Shown: in pieces, positions 36,807 to 45,949 of the stretch
Position numbering within the stretch: the first letter of the stretch is position 1
Layout of the letters: each line of letters starts with the position of its first letter
NCBI RefSeq assembly: GCF_000285515.1
Contig: NZ_HE610957.1
Span: 594,858 to 658,857 of the forward strand
Reading direction: 5' to 3'
DNA: 64,000 bases
Origin: Paenibacillus senegalensis JC66
GTDB taxonomy: Bacteria > Bacillota > Bacilli > Paenibacillales > NBRC-103111
Program-made: the position numbers and the translations under genes
Notes under the pieces: model-generated
The model's input: only the letters and a program-made list of their open reading frames with translations
What the model was told of the DNA's origin: nothing
Databases searched by the model: none

Positions 36807-37000
36807 TGAATTGATCCTCCCTTTGGACAATTTCCATCCAGAATTAAGTTACTGGTTTGATTTTAACAATACTTGATACAAGAAACAATGTTTATCCCTT
36901 AATGGCAACAAATTGTTCACAGCAGTGATGCTTTTCATAGCAAAAAAATGGGCCTGTTCAGGCATCCGCCTCGCTATTTCCTTTACAAAACAACATGACA

Positions 37001-37040
37001 AAAAAGTTGGGCGGAGAACATATTCTCCGCCCAACTTTTT
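37001..37040 (-). terminator. Very strong terminator of the opuA operon
   Basis: An 18-bp stem (AAAAAGTTGGGCGGAGAA with its complement) around a 3-4 nt loop is flanked by A/T runs. It lies 47 nt after the last gene of the betaine transporter. Confidence 0.9.
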
Positions 37041-37086
37041 ATTTTGGTGGACTTATGGGACAGCCCCTGATCTTCTTAATGATTCT

Positions 37087-38019
37087 TTATTTCAAGTCTT
37101 CAATAGAAGTAATGTCCATATACTTAGGTACAACCAATCCGATCCGTGTACCATTTAAGTTAGGACCCAGATCCTCGAATTTGCCCTCATGCATTTCGTA
37201 ATGTCTTTGATGAGTGCCTGGCAGCCATCCGGCAACCATTCCGTCCACGTCTCCGTTCGCAACACCTACCCACATAGCGGCAGCTTCTACCTGCAGCAGA
37301 TCTACCGTATAGCCCAGGCGGGACTCCATCACATGCTTGACGACGTTAGTGGAAGCAATCTCTGAATCCCAAGCAACGTAAGCAAGCTTAACCGTCTGGC
37401 CTTCATCTTCAGGTACACCTTCGAGCCAGCTGTTCACTTTTTCTTCATTCTCATTTACCCATTTCTCGGCAGCAGCTTCTTCATCCATGCCTTCAAAAAT
37501 GTCGACCATAACGGATTCCATATCCTCCGGTGTCCACTCAAAGTTATCAAGGAATGCATATACTCCCGGTTTGTCTTCCTCCAGACCTAAGCGGACAATG
37601 GTGTGGATTTGCTCATCTCCTCCATACACACCTTGAGGATCCTCCAGATATTTCAGATCATACTTGGCAAATTTCCAGTGCGGGCTCCAGCCAGTAACAA
37701 TAATCGGCTCTTGATTCTCATAAGCTCTGCCCAGAGTAGCCGTCATCGCCGCATCGGAACCTTCAACCAAAGTCCAATCACTAAGCCCATACTGTTCAAT
37801 AGCTGCAGCGGTAGCCTCCATAATTCCGGCACCGGCATCGATACCGATGATTTGATAATCCACCTGTTCGCCAATCGCTGCTGGAGTTCCCCCATTACCC
37901 GGCTCTTCTGTATTTCCAGGAGTTTCGCTGCCTCCATTTCCGTTGCTGGAACATCCTGCAGCAATTAATCCAAATCCTAAAGCCAATGTGACAGCTGTTT
38001 TTAAGCCTTTGGTTTTCAT
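37087..38019 (-). CDS. opuAC: Glycine betaine/proline betaine ABC transporter substrate-binding lipoprotein
   Basis: 310 aa. Lipobox LIAAGCSS (Cys23) precedes a Gly/Pro/Glu linker and an OpuAC-like domain: GIDAGAGIMEATAAAIEQYGL, ITGWSPHWKFAKYDLKYLEDP-type ligand-box residues (here IVTGWSPHWKF), and AYVAWDSEIASTNVVK. The Trp-rich binding cage typical of quaternary-ammonium ligands is visible. It captures betaine outside the membrane for OpuAA/AB. It follows opuAB by 4 bp. Confidence 0.92.
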   Translation of the reverse strand: MKTKGLKTAVTLALGFGLIAAGCSSNGNGGSETPGNTEEPGNGGTPAAIGEQVDYQIIGIDAGAGIMEATAAAIEQYGLSDWTLVEGSDAAMTATLGRAYENQEPIIVTGWSPHWKFAKYDLKYLEDPQGVYGGDEQIHTIVRLGLEEDKPGVYAFLDNFEWTPEDMESVMVDIFEGMDEEAAAEKWVNENEEKVNSWLEGVPEDEGQTVKLAYVAWDSEIASTNVVKHVMESRLGYTVDLLQVEAAAMWVGVANGDVDGMVAGWLPGTHQRHYEMHEGKFEDLGPNLNGTRIGLVVPKYMDITSIEDLK

Positions 38020-38023
38020 TCTC

Positions 38024-38854
38024 TTAACCCCTTTGTAATTTTTTATTTAAATTTTGGGTAATTCTATCGAGCAAGACAGCTAGAATAACAACAGCCAGCC
38101 CTGCGGAAAAGCCGTCGCCTATTCTTAACTGGGTAACTGCCCGATACACATCAGCACCCAACCCTTGAGCACCAATCATCGATGCGATAACTACCATGGA
38201 CAAGGACAGCATAATCGTCTGATTGATTCCAGCCATAATCGTAGGTGCTGCTAACGGAAGTTGAACTTTAAACAGCTTCTGCATAGGTGTGGAGCCAAAA
38301 GCATCGGAGGCTTCAACCAGCTCTGCGGATACTTGTCGTATCCCCAGATTCGCCAGTCGGATCGTGGGGGGCATGGCGAAAATAACCGAAGCGATAACGC
38401 CTGGTACGACACCGAGTGAGAAAAAGGTAACCGCCGGAATGAGATAAACAAAGGCAGGCATCGTTTGCATAAAGTCCAAAATCGGAGATACGATATTCCG
38501 GAGGCTGTCCCTGCGAGAACATAAAATTCCGATAGGGAGTCCGATTATGACGGAAATGATTGTAGCGGTCATGACTAATGCTAGAGAATCCATCGTCTTG
38601 CTCCAATATCCCAGATTCTCAATTAACAGCAAACCGATTATAGTAAAAATGGTTAAACCCCAGCGGGCTACCCAATAAGCGATTAGTGCAAAAATGGCTA
38701 TCCATATATAAAACGGGAAGAGGTGAAACAGCCAGGCAAAAGCTCCAACGATTCCGCCGATAATTTTCGCTATGAAGTCAAACAGGAATTGAAAATTGTC
38801 ACCAAGGAAAGCGACAAAACTGGTCACCCATTCCGATAAAGGAATACGCGGCAT
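38024..38854 (-). CDS. opuAB: Glycine betaine ABC transporter permease
   Basis: 276 aa with about six or seven membrane helices in a ProW/OpuAB-type fold. The EAA-like loop ELVEASDAFGSTPMQKLFKVQLP is typical for contact with the ATPase, and PAFVYLIPAVTFFSLGVVPGV is conserved in the family. The start ATG overlaps the opuAA stop codon by one base (TAATG), so the two are translationally coupled. Confidence 0.93.
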   Translation of the reverse strand: MPRIPLSEWVTSFVAFLGDNFQFLFDFIAKIIGGIVGAFAWLFHLFPFYIWIAIFALIAYWVARWGLTIFTIIGLLLIENLGYWSKTMDSLALVMTATIISVIIGLPIGILCSRRDSLRNIVSPILDFMQTMPAFVYLIPAVTFFSLGVVPGVIASVIFAMPPTIRLANLGIRQVSAELVEASDAFGSTPMQKLFKVQLPLAAPTIMAGINQTIMLSLSMVVIASMIGAQGLGADVYRAVTQLRIGDGFSAGLAVVILAVLLDRITQNLNKKLQRG

Positions 38855-40059
38855 TAACTCTCACCCCCTTGCTCATTATGAGCTGCATTGCCGGAAAGCG
38901 CAGCCAGCACGGCGCCTCTCACGATGACTCCACGCAGCCTGTCGTTATCGCCAGTCACCGCTACTGGAACGGTTGAACTGCTCACGATATCGAATAAATC
39001 GTTTAATAACGTATCCGGCCTGACGACAGGAACATCGCTGATGACAATGTCTGCTAATCCAATTCCTTCTTTGACTGCTCTTGAGGCATCTTCAGCAGTA
39101 ATGACACCCAGCAGCTTCTTGGATTTATCGACAACAAACAAATTGGAAATGCCGCTTTCCTTCATTAATTGAAGAGCAACCCGTGGTCCCCCTTTGTCCA
39201 GGGTGATCATTTCCGGTCTTCTCATGACGTGCTCGGCCGTTAGTACTTTGGAAAGATCTACATCTTCAACGAAGCGTTCTACATATTCGTTAGCCGGGTT
39301 AGTCATAATTTGTTCAGGTGTGCCAATCTGAACAATCGAACCATCTTTCATCAAAGCAATCCGATCGCCAATTCTAAGAGCTTCATCTAAATCATGGGTA
39401 ATAAACACGATCGTTTTCTTCATTTTTTCTTGAAGCTCGACCAATTCATCCTGCATGTCCTTGCGAATAAGAGGATCCAATGCGCTGAACGCTTCATCCA
39501 TCAACAGCACATCGGGATCATTGGCCAAAGCTCTGGCTAAACCTACACGCTGCTGCATTCCGCCGCTAAGCTGATGCGGATAACTATCCTCCCAGCCTTT
39601 CAGCCCGACAAGCTCTAGTGATTCTCTCGCTTTTGCACTGCGCGTCTCCTTATCCGCTCCTTGAACTTCCAGACCGAACTCAGCATTCTGCAGAACGGTA
39701 CGATGAGGAAACAAAGCAAATTTCTGAAAGACCATACTGATTGTTTTGCGTCGTATATTTCTTAGTCTGTCTTGGTTGGCCGTAACGATATTTTCACCAT
39801 TAATGTAGATTTCTCCAGAGGTCGGTTCAATCAAGCGGTTAAGCAGGCGGACTAAGGTTGATTTACCACTTCCCGACAACCCCATGATGACGAAAATTTC
39901 TCCTTGCTCAATATCAAAACTGATGCGATTGACCCCAACCGTAATTTTCGTCTTCTCGAAAATCTCTGCTTTACTCAGGCCTTGTTCCAGCAGCGGAAAA
40001 GCTTTCTGAACATCCTGGCCAAACATTTTGGTTAAATTCTTTACGGATATGACCGCCAT
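38854..40059 (-). CDS. opuAA: Glycine betaine ABC transporter ATP-binding protein with CBS domains
   Basis: 401 aa. Walker A GLSGSGKST, signature QLSGGMQQRVGLARAL and Walker B VLLMDEAFSALDP are intact. Residues ~280-390 form two CBS domains (MRRPEMITLDKGGPRVALQLM and VPVVRPDTLLNDLFDI), which in OpuA act as ionic-strength sensors gating transport. AAGGGGG precedes the ATG. First gene of the opuA operon, divergent from a GbsR-type repressor. Confidence 0.94.
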   Translation of the reverse strand: MAVISVKNLTKMFGQDVQKAFPLLEQGLSKAEIFEKTKITVGVNRISFDIEQGEIFVIMGLSGSGKSTLVRLLNRLIEPTSGEIYINGENIVTANQDRLRNIRRKTISMVFQKFALFPHRTVLQNAEFGLEVQGADKETRSAKARESLELVGLKGWEDSYPHQLSGGMQQRVGLARALANDPDVLLMDEAFSALDPLIRKDMQDELVELQEKMKKTIVFITHDLDEALRIGDRIALMKDGSIVQIGTPEQIMTNPANEYVERFVEDVDLSKVLTAEHVMRRPEMITLDKGGPRVALQLMKESGISNLFVVDKSKKLLGVITAEDASRAVKEGIGLADIVISDVPVVRPDTLLNDLFDIVSSSTVPVAVTGDNDRLRGVIVRGAVLAALSGNAAHNEQGGES

Positions 40060-40414
40060 GACAGCACCCCCTTTCTAAAACTCGCTTTCGTATGTACCTG
40101 TTCAAGTGTAGATTACCTAATGGATGAAGTCAAAGATATATATTGTACGTAAAGTTTGTTCAGAAAAAACTGTACGTTCATTATGATATAAATCCTCCGT
40201 TATCCTCCTATTTCCTCCCTTTCTGGCAGCTTTACAATTTATTGTTCGTTCTCTACAATTAGTTTATACTGTGAACCTTAGGCTTTTCGGATCTATATTT
40301 CTATGAAAAATTCCCAAGGCTTTCTGTTATATTCTTACAAATTTGTAAATGAAATCGATGATTTTATGCTTTTTCTTACCGAATGTTTGAGCATTCTAAC
40401 AATGAAGAGGTGAC
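40060..40414. promoter_or_regulatory. Divergent opuA-gbsR control region
   Basis: Two direct TGTACGT copies (40144-40150, 40171-40177) lie about 90 nt before opuAA, and an inverted repeat GAATG-N6-CATTC (40381-40396) lies 18 nt before the GbsR gene. Either could be a GbsR operator. The AT-rich stretch 40120-40330 must hold both promoters, but no unambiguous -35/-10 pair was fixed. Confidence 0.4.
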
Positions 40415-40993
40415 ATGATGGACTCCTTGCATCAACTAAACGAAGAACAGATCCGAATCATTGATAAAGCACGGGAACGAGTCATTGAGTCCGTTGGTAA
40501 CAATATGGATCTATACGGAGTAACCCTTTCTACGGGACATTTATACGGAATGCTGATGTTTAAGAACAAACCGATGACTTTAGATGAGATGGGCCAGGAA
40601 ATGGGGATGAGCAAAACCAGTATGAGTACAGGTGTGCGCACACTTTTGGATTTAAAAATGGTAAAGAAAGTTTGGGGGAAAGGATCCCGCAAGGATCTTT
40701 ATGAAGTGGAGCGTGACTGGTATCAAAATTTCGCCGACTATTTCGTAATTAAATGGAGAATGGCGCTGGAAATCAATTTGCAGGCTCTTAATCGTTCACT
40801 TAAAGAATTAAAAGCTCTGGCAGATAAGCATCCTGATGATGAGCTGCTGCAAGAAACTATTCGGGGAGATGTGGAAAAAATGGAGGAAGCCGTCAGCTAT
40901 TATGATTGGCTGGACCGTTTAATAGACACATTGGAAAACGGAAAAATATTCGAGCTGGTTCCCAAGTCGCCTTCTCTACCTCACCACGACTAA
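40415..40993 (+). CDS. GbsR/MarR-type transcriptional regulator
   Basis: 192 aa. A MarR-like winged helix covers residues ~20-110 (MTLDEMGQEMGMSKTSMSTGVRTLLDLKMVKKVWGKGSRKDLY, quoted only as start and end: MTLDEMGQEMGMSKTS, GKGSRKDLY), followed by a helical effector region. GbsR and OpcR proteins repress betaine synthesis or choline/betaine uptake in Bacillus and respond to choline or glycine betaine. Divergence from opuA makes it the likely opuA repressor. GAGGTG precedes the ATG. Confidence 0.88.
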   Translation: MMDSLHQLNEEQIRIIDKARERVIESVGNNMDLYGVTLSTGHLYGMLMFKNKPMTLDEMGQEMGMSKTSMSTGVRTLLDLKMVKKVWGKGSRKDLYEVERDWYQNFADYFVIKWRMALEINLQALNRSLKELKALADKHPDDELLQETIRGDVEKMEEAVSYYDWLDRLIDTLENGKIFELVPKSPSLPHHD

Positions 40994-41006
40994 CCTTTTT
41001 CTACTA

Positions 41007-41069
41007 TTATATATGTTTTCCTGTACGGTTATATATGTTTCCAGTACGGATACATATGATTCCTACAGG
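41007..41069. repeat. Three tandem 20-22 bp repeats after gbsR
   Basis: TTATATATG-TTTTCC-TGTACGG (41007-41028), a near copy (41029-41049) and a diverged third (41050-41069) lie head to tail directly after the regulator stop codon, before the terminator. The TGTACGG core recalls the TGTACGT pair in the opuA promoter. Confidence 0.7.
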
Positions 41070-41083
41070 TCCATGAACGCTAA

Positions 41084-41110
41084 TAAAGCCTCCCAATTTG
41101 GGAGGCTTTA
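41084..41110. terminator. Bidirectional terminator between gbsR and relP
   Basis: A perfect 11-bp stem, TAAAGCCTCCC with GGGAGGCTTTA, loop about 5 nt, with T/A runs on both sides. It lies between convergent genes. Confidence 0.82.
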
Positions 41111-41153
41111 ATCGTTGAACTTAAACTTTGTTTAAGGGGACAGACTGAAACCG

Positions 41154-41792
41154 TTATACGACCGACTTCTCTTCTTCTTCGGCAAACTGGATGATTTCTC
41201 TCCTCAATTGCAGCATTTTCTCATCCAGCTCATAAGCGGCTTTGGCTGCATCGGTTAATTCCTGCTGGACATGAGGGGGAACGCGCTTGTCAAATTTATA
41301 ATACAAAATGTGCTCAAGACTAGCCCAAAAATCCATAGCCATCGTTCTTAACTGAATTTCAGCATAAACCCAGCGGGTTCCGTCCGACAAGACAAGCGGA
41401 ACTTGTACGATGAGGTGTACACTTTGATAGCCGTTCGGTTTCGGAGCCGCGATATAATCCTTGATCTGCACAATCCTTAGGTCGGAACGCAGCTTCATAT
41501 GATCAATGATGTGATAAATATCCTTTACAAACGCACAAACAATCCGCATCCCCGCGATATCTTGAATATGGTTAACAATATTCTCCTCTGTGACCTGTAA
41601 ATTTTTCCTCTTCATCTTATTGATAATGCTCTCTGGCTCTTTCAATCGGACTTTTACATGCTCAATTGGTGAATATCCATCCCGAAGCTTCCACTCCGTA
41701 TTCAATATCATGACTTTAGTCTCAAGCTCACGCAAGGCAAAGCGGTATTCATGAATGGTCCTTTGCCAGCCTTTGATGTCCTTTAGCTCCAT
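41154..41792 (-). CDS. relP: Small alarmone synthetase, RelP/YwaC type
   Basis: 212 aa, a single (p)ppGpp synthetase domain without hydrolase or ACT domains. Landmarks are IEHVKVRLKEPESIINKMKRK (start IEHVKVRLKEPE), DIAGMRIVCAFVKDIY, KDYIAAPKPNGYQSVHL and the catalytic AEIQLRT. The sequence follows YwaC (RelP) of Bacillus more closely than RelQ. It makes pppGpp from GTP and ATP under cell-envelope or other stress. ATG 41792 has GAGAGGAG upstream; the longer frame is not supported. Confidence 0.9.
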   Translation of the reverse strand: MELKDIKGWQRTIHEYRFALRELETKVMILNTEWKLRDGYSPIEHVKVRLKEPESIINKMKRKNLQVTEENIVNHIQDIAGMRIVCAFVKDIYHIIDHMKLRSDLRIVQIKDYIAAPKPNGYQSVHLIVQVPLVLSDGTRWVYAEIQLRTMAMDFWASLEHILYYKFDKRVPPHVQQELTDAAKAAYELDEKMLQLRREIIQFAEEEEKSVV

Positions 41793-42039
41793 TAATGCTA
41801 AACTCCTCTCGAATAAGGTAAAGCTTATGCCGTTATCGGAATCCCGGATCTTAGATATAGACAGAAATCGATTTGCCAAAACAAATAAACAATTTAGTTA
41901 TAGAGTTTAATATTTTACTAATTAAATTTTAACAAATCACCGTTGTCATTGCAAAACGCCTAATCTTAAACATACCGAATTATGCAGCGGGAATCCTCTC
42001 GCAAAAACTATATACCCTTTATCCCCCAGGCCTAACCAA

Positions 42040-42260
42040 GAATTGAGACATGGTGTGGAAAACGATGGAGTTGTGCTTGCCGCAAGTGAGACCGAAAAGA
42101 TATTTGAGCGGTTTTATACGGAAGAGAGTTTAGATGCTCAGGGACATTTGGGATTAGGCTTATATATTGCAAAAAAATTATTAAGTCGATGAAAGGGGAG
42201 ATAGAAGCAAACGTATTCGCTGACAAAATCACTTTTGAGATTACTCTCCCTGTTCAATAG
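42040..42260 (+). pseudogene. Remnant of a sensor histidine kinase C-terminus
   Basis: Reading from 42055: VENDGVVLAASETEKIFERF, then YTEESLDAQGHLGLGLYIAK and KLLSR-stop at 42192. These are the N box (xENDG) and the F and G2 boxes (IFERFY, GLGLYIAKK) of a histidine kinase ATPase domain. A +1 shift at the TTATTA/A-rich site continues IKSMKGEIEAN...TFEITLPVQ-stop at 42260, the normal end of such a domain. No kinase body, response regulator or ribosome site lies upstream, so this is a decayed fragment. Confidence 0.8.
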
Positions 42261-42408
42261 TCAATCAACGGTCACGGTGTTGGAAGGAGATTTTTCCCTC
42301 CCATTGATCTCATCCAGGAAAATATGCTGATACACTCGGCTTTTGCGGGAATATTCACCAACAATATGATCCGGACGCTTCTGCTTCGTGGTCTCTATTA
42401 GAAGAAAA

Positions 42409-42442
42409 AGCTTTAGCCAGTACTATCTACCTGGCTAAAGCT
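42409..42442 (-). terminator. Terminator after the IMP dehydrogenase gene
   Basis: AGCTTTAGCCAG pairs perfectly with CTGGCTAAAGCT around a 10-nt loop and is followed on the minus strand by UUUUUC. It lies 136 nt past the stop codon. Confidence 0.8.
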
Positions 42443-42578
42443 ATCCCCTGCACTAAGAAAAGATTGTCCAATCAATCAGAAGAGTTTACGTCCGCCTTAG
42501 GGAGTACTTGCCTGCCCTAAGATCCGCTCTCAAGGCAAGTGCGGACAAGACGCGGCTGGAGATGGATGCCCCGACCGT

Positions 42579-44078
42579 CTATTCTCCAGATAAATTGCTT
42601 TCCTTGAGCATCACATCATGAGCTCCACCTTCAACAAGACTTGTTGCCGAGATGACCGTTATCCTTGCTTTGCGATGCAGCTCTTCCACTGTTTTCGCGC
42701 CACAATTGCACATCGTTGATTTAATTTTGCTAATCGTTTTGTCGAGGTTTTCTCTTAAGCTTCCCGCATAGGAGACGTAAGAGTCCACCCCTTCTTCGAA
42801 TAACAGGGTTTGCTTGCCGCCGGAATCATACCGCTGCCAATTTCGTGCCCGATTAGAGCCCTCTCCCCAGAACTCCTTCACAAAGTTGTTACCGAGCTTT
42901 AGCTTCTTGGTCGGGCTTTCGTCAAAGCGGGCAAAATATCTTCCCATCATGACAAAATCTGCTCCCATAGCCAAAGCGAGTGTAATATGGTAATCATGCA
43001 CAATTCCGCCATCTGAACATACCGGAATATAAGTACCTGTCTCTTCATAATAGCGGTCTCTTGCCTCAACGACTTCCATAACCGCAGATGCTTGTCCTCT
43101 GCCGATTCCTTTTTGCTCGCGCGTAATACAGATGGCTCCGCCGCCAATCCCGACTTTAACAAAATCGGCACCGGCCTCCACCAAATATAAAAAGCCTTCA
43201 CGGTCCACTACATTCCCCGCCCCGATTTTGACGTTGTAGTTTTCCTTAACGTATTGCACCGTTTCTTTCTGCCACTCGCTATATCCGTCTGAGGAGTCGA
43301 CGACTAAAATGTCCACGCCCGCTTCCACCAGCGCCGGTACCCGGTCTTTGTAATCCTTCGTATTAATTCCAGCTCCTACAATGTAGCTTTTGTTCTGATC
43401 CAGAAGCTCCAGCGGATTTTCTTTATGCGCATCATAATCTTTACGGAACACCAAGTGCTGCAATTTCTGATTTTCATCTACGATAGGCAGAACATTCAGC
43501 TTGTGTCCCCAGATCAAATCATTTGCTTCAGACAAGGTGATCCCTGAACGTCCATGAATAATGCTCTCGAAGGGCGTCATAAATTCATGCACTTTCTTGT
43601 CGAGGGAATCACGGCTTGTGCGGTAATCCCTGCTGGTTACAATGCCGAGCAGTCTGCCGTTGGCAGTTCCGTCTTCGGTAATCGGCACCGTAGAATGACC
43701 GTTCTGTTCTCTCAGCTCCAGCACATCTTTAAGAGTATGCTCCGGTGTCAAGTTCGAGCGGCTGACTACAAAGCCTGCTTTGTAGCTTTTCACCTTACGC
43801 ACCATAGCCGCCTGCTCTTCAATCGGCTGAGAACCGAATATAAAAGAAATCCCTCCACATCGCGCTAACGCCACTGCCATATTATGGTCAGAAACGGATT
43901 GCATAACAGCCGATGAGAAAGGAATGTTGAGAGAGATGTCCGGCTTCTCCCCCTTATTGAATTTAGTAATAGGCGTCTTCAAGTCTACATTATCCGGGGT
44001 ACAATCTTTTTCCGTCAAATTAGGGAGCAGCAAAAACTCACTAAACGTCCGGGACGGCTCCATATAATATTGCGCCAT
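42579..44078 (-). CDS. guaB: IMP dehydrogenase, divergent type with CBS pair
   Basis: 499 aa. It oxidises IMP to XMP with NAD+, the committed step to GTP. A TIM barrel is interrupted by two CBS motifs (~110-220). The catalytic loop reads [18 protein letters not shown] (Cys317) instead of the usual GPGSICTTR, and the flap [11 protein letters not shown] differs from standard bacterial GuaB. From memory, this loop and the C-terminal [11 protein letters not shown] resemble kinetoplastid-type IMPDH. ATG 44078 has AAAGGAGG upstream. A second, conventional guaB elsewhere in the genome is likely. Confidence 0.9.
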   Translation of the reverse strand: MAQYYMEPSRTFSEFLLLPNLTEKDCTPDNVDLKTPITKFNKGEKPDISLNIPFSSAVMQSVSDHNMAVALARCGGISFIFGSQPIEEQAAMVRKVKSYKAGFVVSRSNLTPEHTLKDVLELREQNGHSTVPITEDGTANGRLLGIVTSRDYRTSRDSLDKKVHEFMTPFESIIHGRSGITLSEANDLIWGHKLNVLPIVDENQKLQHLVFRKDYDAHKENPLELLDQNKSYIVGAGINTKDYKDRVPALVEAGVDILVVDSSDGYSEWQKETVQYVKENYNVKIGAGNVVDREGFLYLVEAGADFVKVGIGGGAICITREQKGIGRGQASAVMEVVEARDRYYEETGTYIPVCSDGGIVHDYHITLALAMGADFVMMGRYFARFDESPTKKLKLGNNFVKEFWGEGSNRARNWQRYDSGGKQTLLFEEGVDSYVSYAGSLRENLDKTISKIKSTMCNCGAKTVEELHRKARITVISATSLVEGGAHDVMLKESNLSGE

Positions 44079-44227
44079 TTTCCAAACAGCCTCCTTTTTC
44101 AGCAATATGAGATTGATTTTGTACCGCAAAATATAAATTTTTACGATGATACCATTGAAAACCTGTCACGTCAATAGCGGGTTTGGATTATATGTTGTTA
44201 TTCCACATTTGACGGTTGATGAATACG

Positions 44228-45304
44228 TTACACCGGCTTCTCCATCCATTCTTTTATAAACAGATCGTAGACTTTGAGAAAGATGATCTTGCCCATCATA
44301 TAAACCGGGACGATCAGCAGCATACCAAGAATCCCTGCAATATCGCCTGCAATCAGCAGCAGAACGATAGTGGTTACCGGGTGGATATCCATCTGCTTTC
44401 CGTAAATAACGGGTGTCAGCAAATTATTCTCAATCTGCTGGGCTACAATAATAATGACCAGTGTCCAGACGGCCATAGAGGGAGATTCGATGAATCCAAT
44501 AAGGACACACGGAATAGCGGCTAGAATCGGGCCGATATAAGGGATCATATTCAATACAGCAGTCAGGATAGACAGCAGCAGAGCATAAGGTAATCCAATA
44601 ATCAGAAAGCCGATAAAAACCATAGCTCCGAGAAGAAAGCAGATCAAAACCCGGCCTACGATAAAGCTGCTCAGCATCTCATCCATTTCTTCAATAACTT
44701 CCTGACCGTCAGCTCGAAAGCGTTTAGGGATCATTTTCAAAATGGCTGGAATCATCTTCTCCCCTTCTTTAAGCATATAATACAGAATGACGGGAACGGT
44801 CACGATTACAATAACAAAGCGGGTAATCGCTGATACAAAGTTGACGACATAATCGGTAGCTTTAGTAATTCCGCTGTTTAAGTATTCCGTAATAGCGGTC
44901 ATCACCGTTTCATCTCCGAGAACCCCAAAAACGAAGGGCTCCCGCTGAAAATTAGTCCATTGTTGATTAAACTCATTCATAAGGTCGGGCAAATTGGCGA
45001 GAAACATCTCTATCTGACTTTGCAATGTCGGCCACCCGGCTATAGAAAACAGTCCAATCAGCAAGGTGATAGTCAAGTATAGGAGCAGTACCGAGCACAT
45101 GCGGTTCAGCTTTTTGGATGACAGGTAATCAATAATCGGCCGGAATAAGTAATAAAAGAAGCCCGACAGTGCAATCGGGAGCAGCATATATTTAATCATC
45201 GCTGCAATTGGGGTAAACAGAAAAGGAACTTTAGTAGAAAGAAACACAATTAGCAGAATAAAAATAATGATATAAAATATACGGAAACCATTCGATTTCG
45301 GCAA
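44228..45304 (-). CDS. AI-2E family transporter (UPF0118)
   Basis: About 358 aa with eight predicted membrane helices. The conserved region PYALLLSILTAVLNMIPYIGPILAAIP and the C-terminal GDIAGILGMLLIVPVYMMGK are family hallmarks. Members include putative autoinducer exporters and Na+/H+ antiporters; the osmotic-stress neighbourhood favours an ion role, but this is inference. The true start is probably a TTG near 45304, just after GGAGGTGAGG; the ATG at 45334 lies inside a hairpin. Confidence 0.83.
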   Translation of the reverse strand: MPKSNGFRIFYIIIFILLIVFLSTKVPFLFTPIAAMIKYMLLPIALSGFFYYLFRPIIDYLSSKKLNRMCSVLLLYLTITLLIGLFSIAGWPTLQSQIEMFLANLPDLMNEFNQQWTNFQREPFVFGVLGDETVMTAITEYLNSGITKATDYVVNFVSAITRFVIVIVTVPVILYYMLKEGEKMIPAILKMIPKRFRADGQEVIEEMDEMLSSFIVGRVLICFLLGAMVFIGFLIIGLPYALLLSILTAVLNMIPYIGPILAAIPCVLIGFIESPSMAVWTLVIIIVAQQIENNLLTPVIYGKQMDIHPVTTIVLLLIAGDIAGILGMLLIVPVYMMGKIIFLKVYDLFIKEWMEKPV

Positions 45305-45319
45305 CAACCTCACCTCCAA

Positions 45320-45354
45320 ATACAAACCGCCCATGATTTATGGGCGGTTTGTAT
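45320..45354 (-). promoter_or_regulatory. 15-bp perfect hairpin abutting the transporter ribosome site
   Basis: ATACAAACCGCCCAT pairs perfectly with its complement around a 5-nt loop. On the minus strand it ends only 2-3 nt before GGAGGTGAGG, the ribosome site of the transporter. It could be a terminator of the stress gene upstream or a translational control element. Confidence 0.6.
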
Positions 45355-45389
45355 CGTACTTGAGCCTTACTGAGGCTTAAGCTGAAACA

Positions 45390-45500
45390 AGCTTCTCTTC
45401 AGGCTTGTTCCTCGCTTGGCCCGAGCGGGCTTCTCTTCACTATTCAGGCTTGTCCTGAATTGACCGTGCGGGCTTCTCTTCACTCTTCACTCTTCAGGCT
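45390..45500. repeat. Degenerate ~40-bp direct repeats
   Basis: Three copies of a unit beginning GCTTCTCTTCA and containing TTCAGGCTTGT lie between the transporter and the YflT-like gene. They are not coding and have no obvious hairpin. Confidence 0.6.
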
Positions 45501-45503
45501 CAT

Positions 45504-45905
45504 TTATAAGATTGGCGGATGGTAACGAACATTGGAATCATAATCATCTCCATAATATTCATTGCCACTCCAGGCAATTACAACGATTTTATCGTGATCC
45601 AGCTGTTTCTCCAGCTGGGCGGCATGCTGTGCGGAGATGCCCATGGATTGCATTTTGGCGCGCAGCTCATCTCCTTTTTTACGGAAAATGTTAGCGACTG
45701 CGGTGCCAAAGCCTTCTTCTCCAATTCCGATCGTTTCCGTGTTCGTGGCGTCTGCAACGCGGCCGGTACGGTCATCGTCATGAGTCAGAACATAGATGTT
45801 ATCCTTGCTGTATCCTTCGGCTACTAGCTGCTGAACCTTTCGCCTAACGTCATTTACATTTTCCACGATAAACACTGTAGTATCTTTCATTCTAGTCTGT
45901 GCCAT
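45504..45905 (-). CDS. General stress protein, YflT-like
   Basis: 133 aa. The N-terminal ~75 residues match the general-stress 17M domain (TTVFIVENVNDVRRKVQQLVAEGYSKDNIYVLTHD, landmarks FIVENVNDV and NIYVLTHDDD). The C-terminal part is a helix and a Tyr/Asp-rich tail. Soluble and cytosolic; in Bacillus such proteins belong to the sigmaB general stress set, exact function unknown. A GAGTGAGAG region precedes the ATG. Confidence 0.83.
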   Translation of the reverse strand: MAQTRMKDTTVFIVENVNDVRRKVQQLVAEGYSKDNIYVLTHDDDRTGRVADATNTETIGIGEEGFGTAVANIFRKKGDELRAKMQSMGISAQHAAQLEKQLDHDKIVVIAWSGNEYYGDDYDSNVRYHPPIL

Positions 45906-45949
45906 TGTTCTCTCACTCTCCTTAATCTGACATATACTTGATGCAATAC

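Noticed and set aside
42480-42578. Attenuator formed by two exclusive hairpins (TTAGGG/CCCTAA and CTTGCC/GGCAAG)
   Set aside because: It lies downstream of the IMP dehydrogenase stop codon and before a clear terminator; stems are short and no gene follows that it could control.
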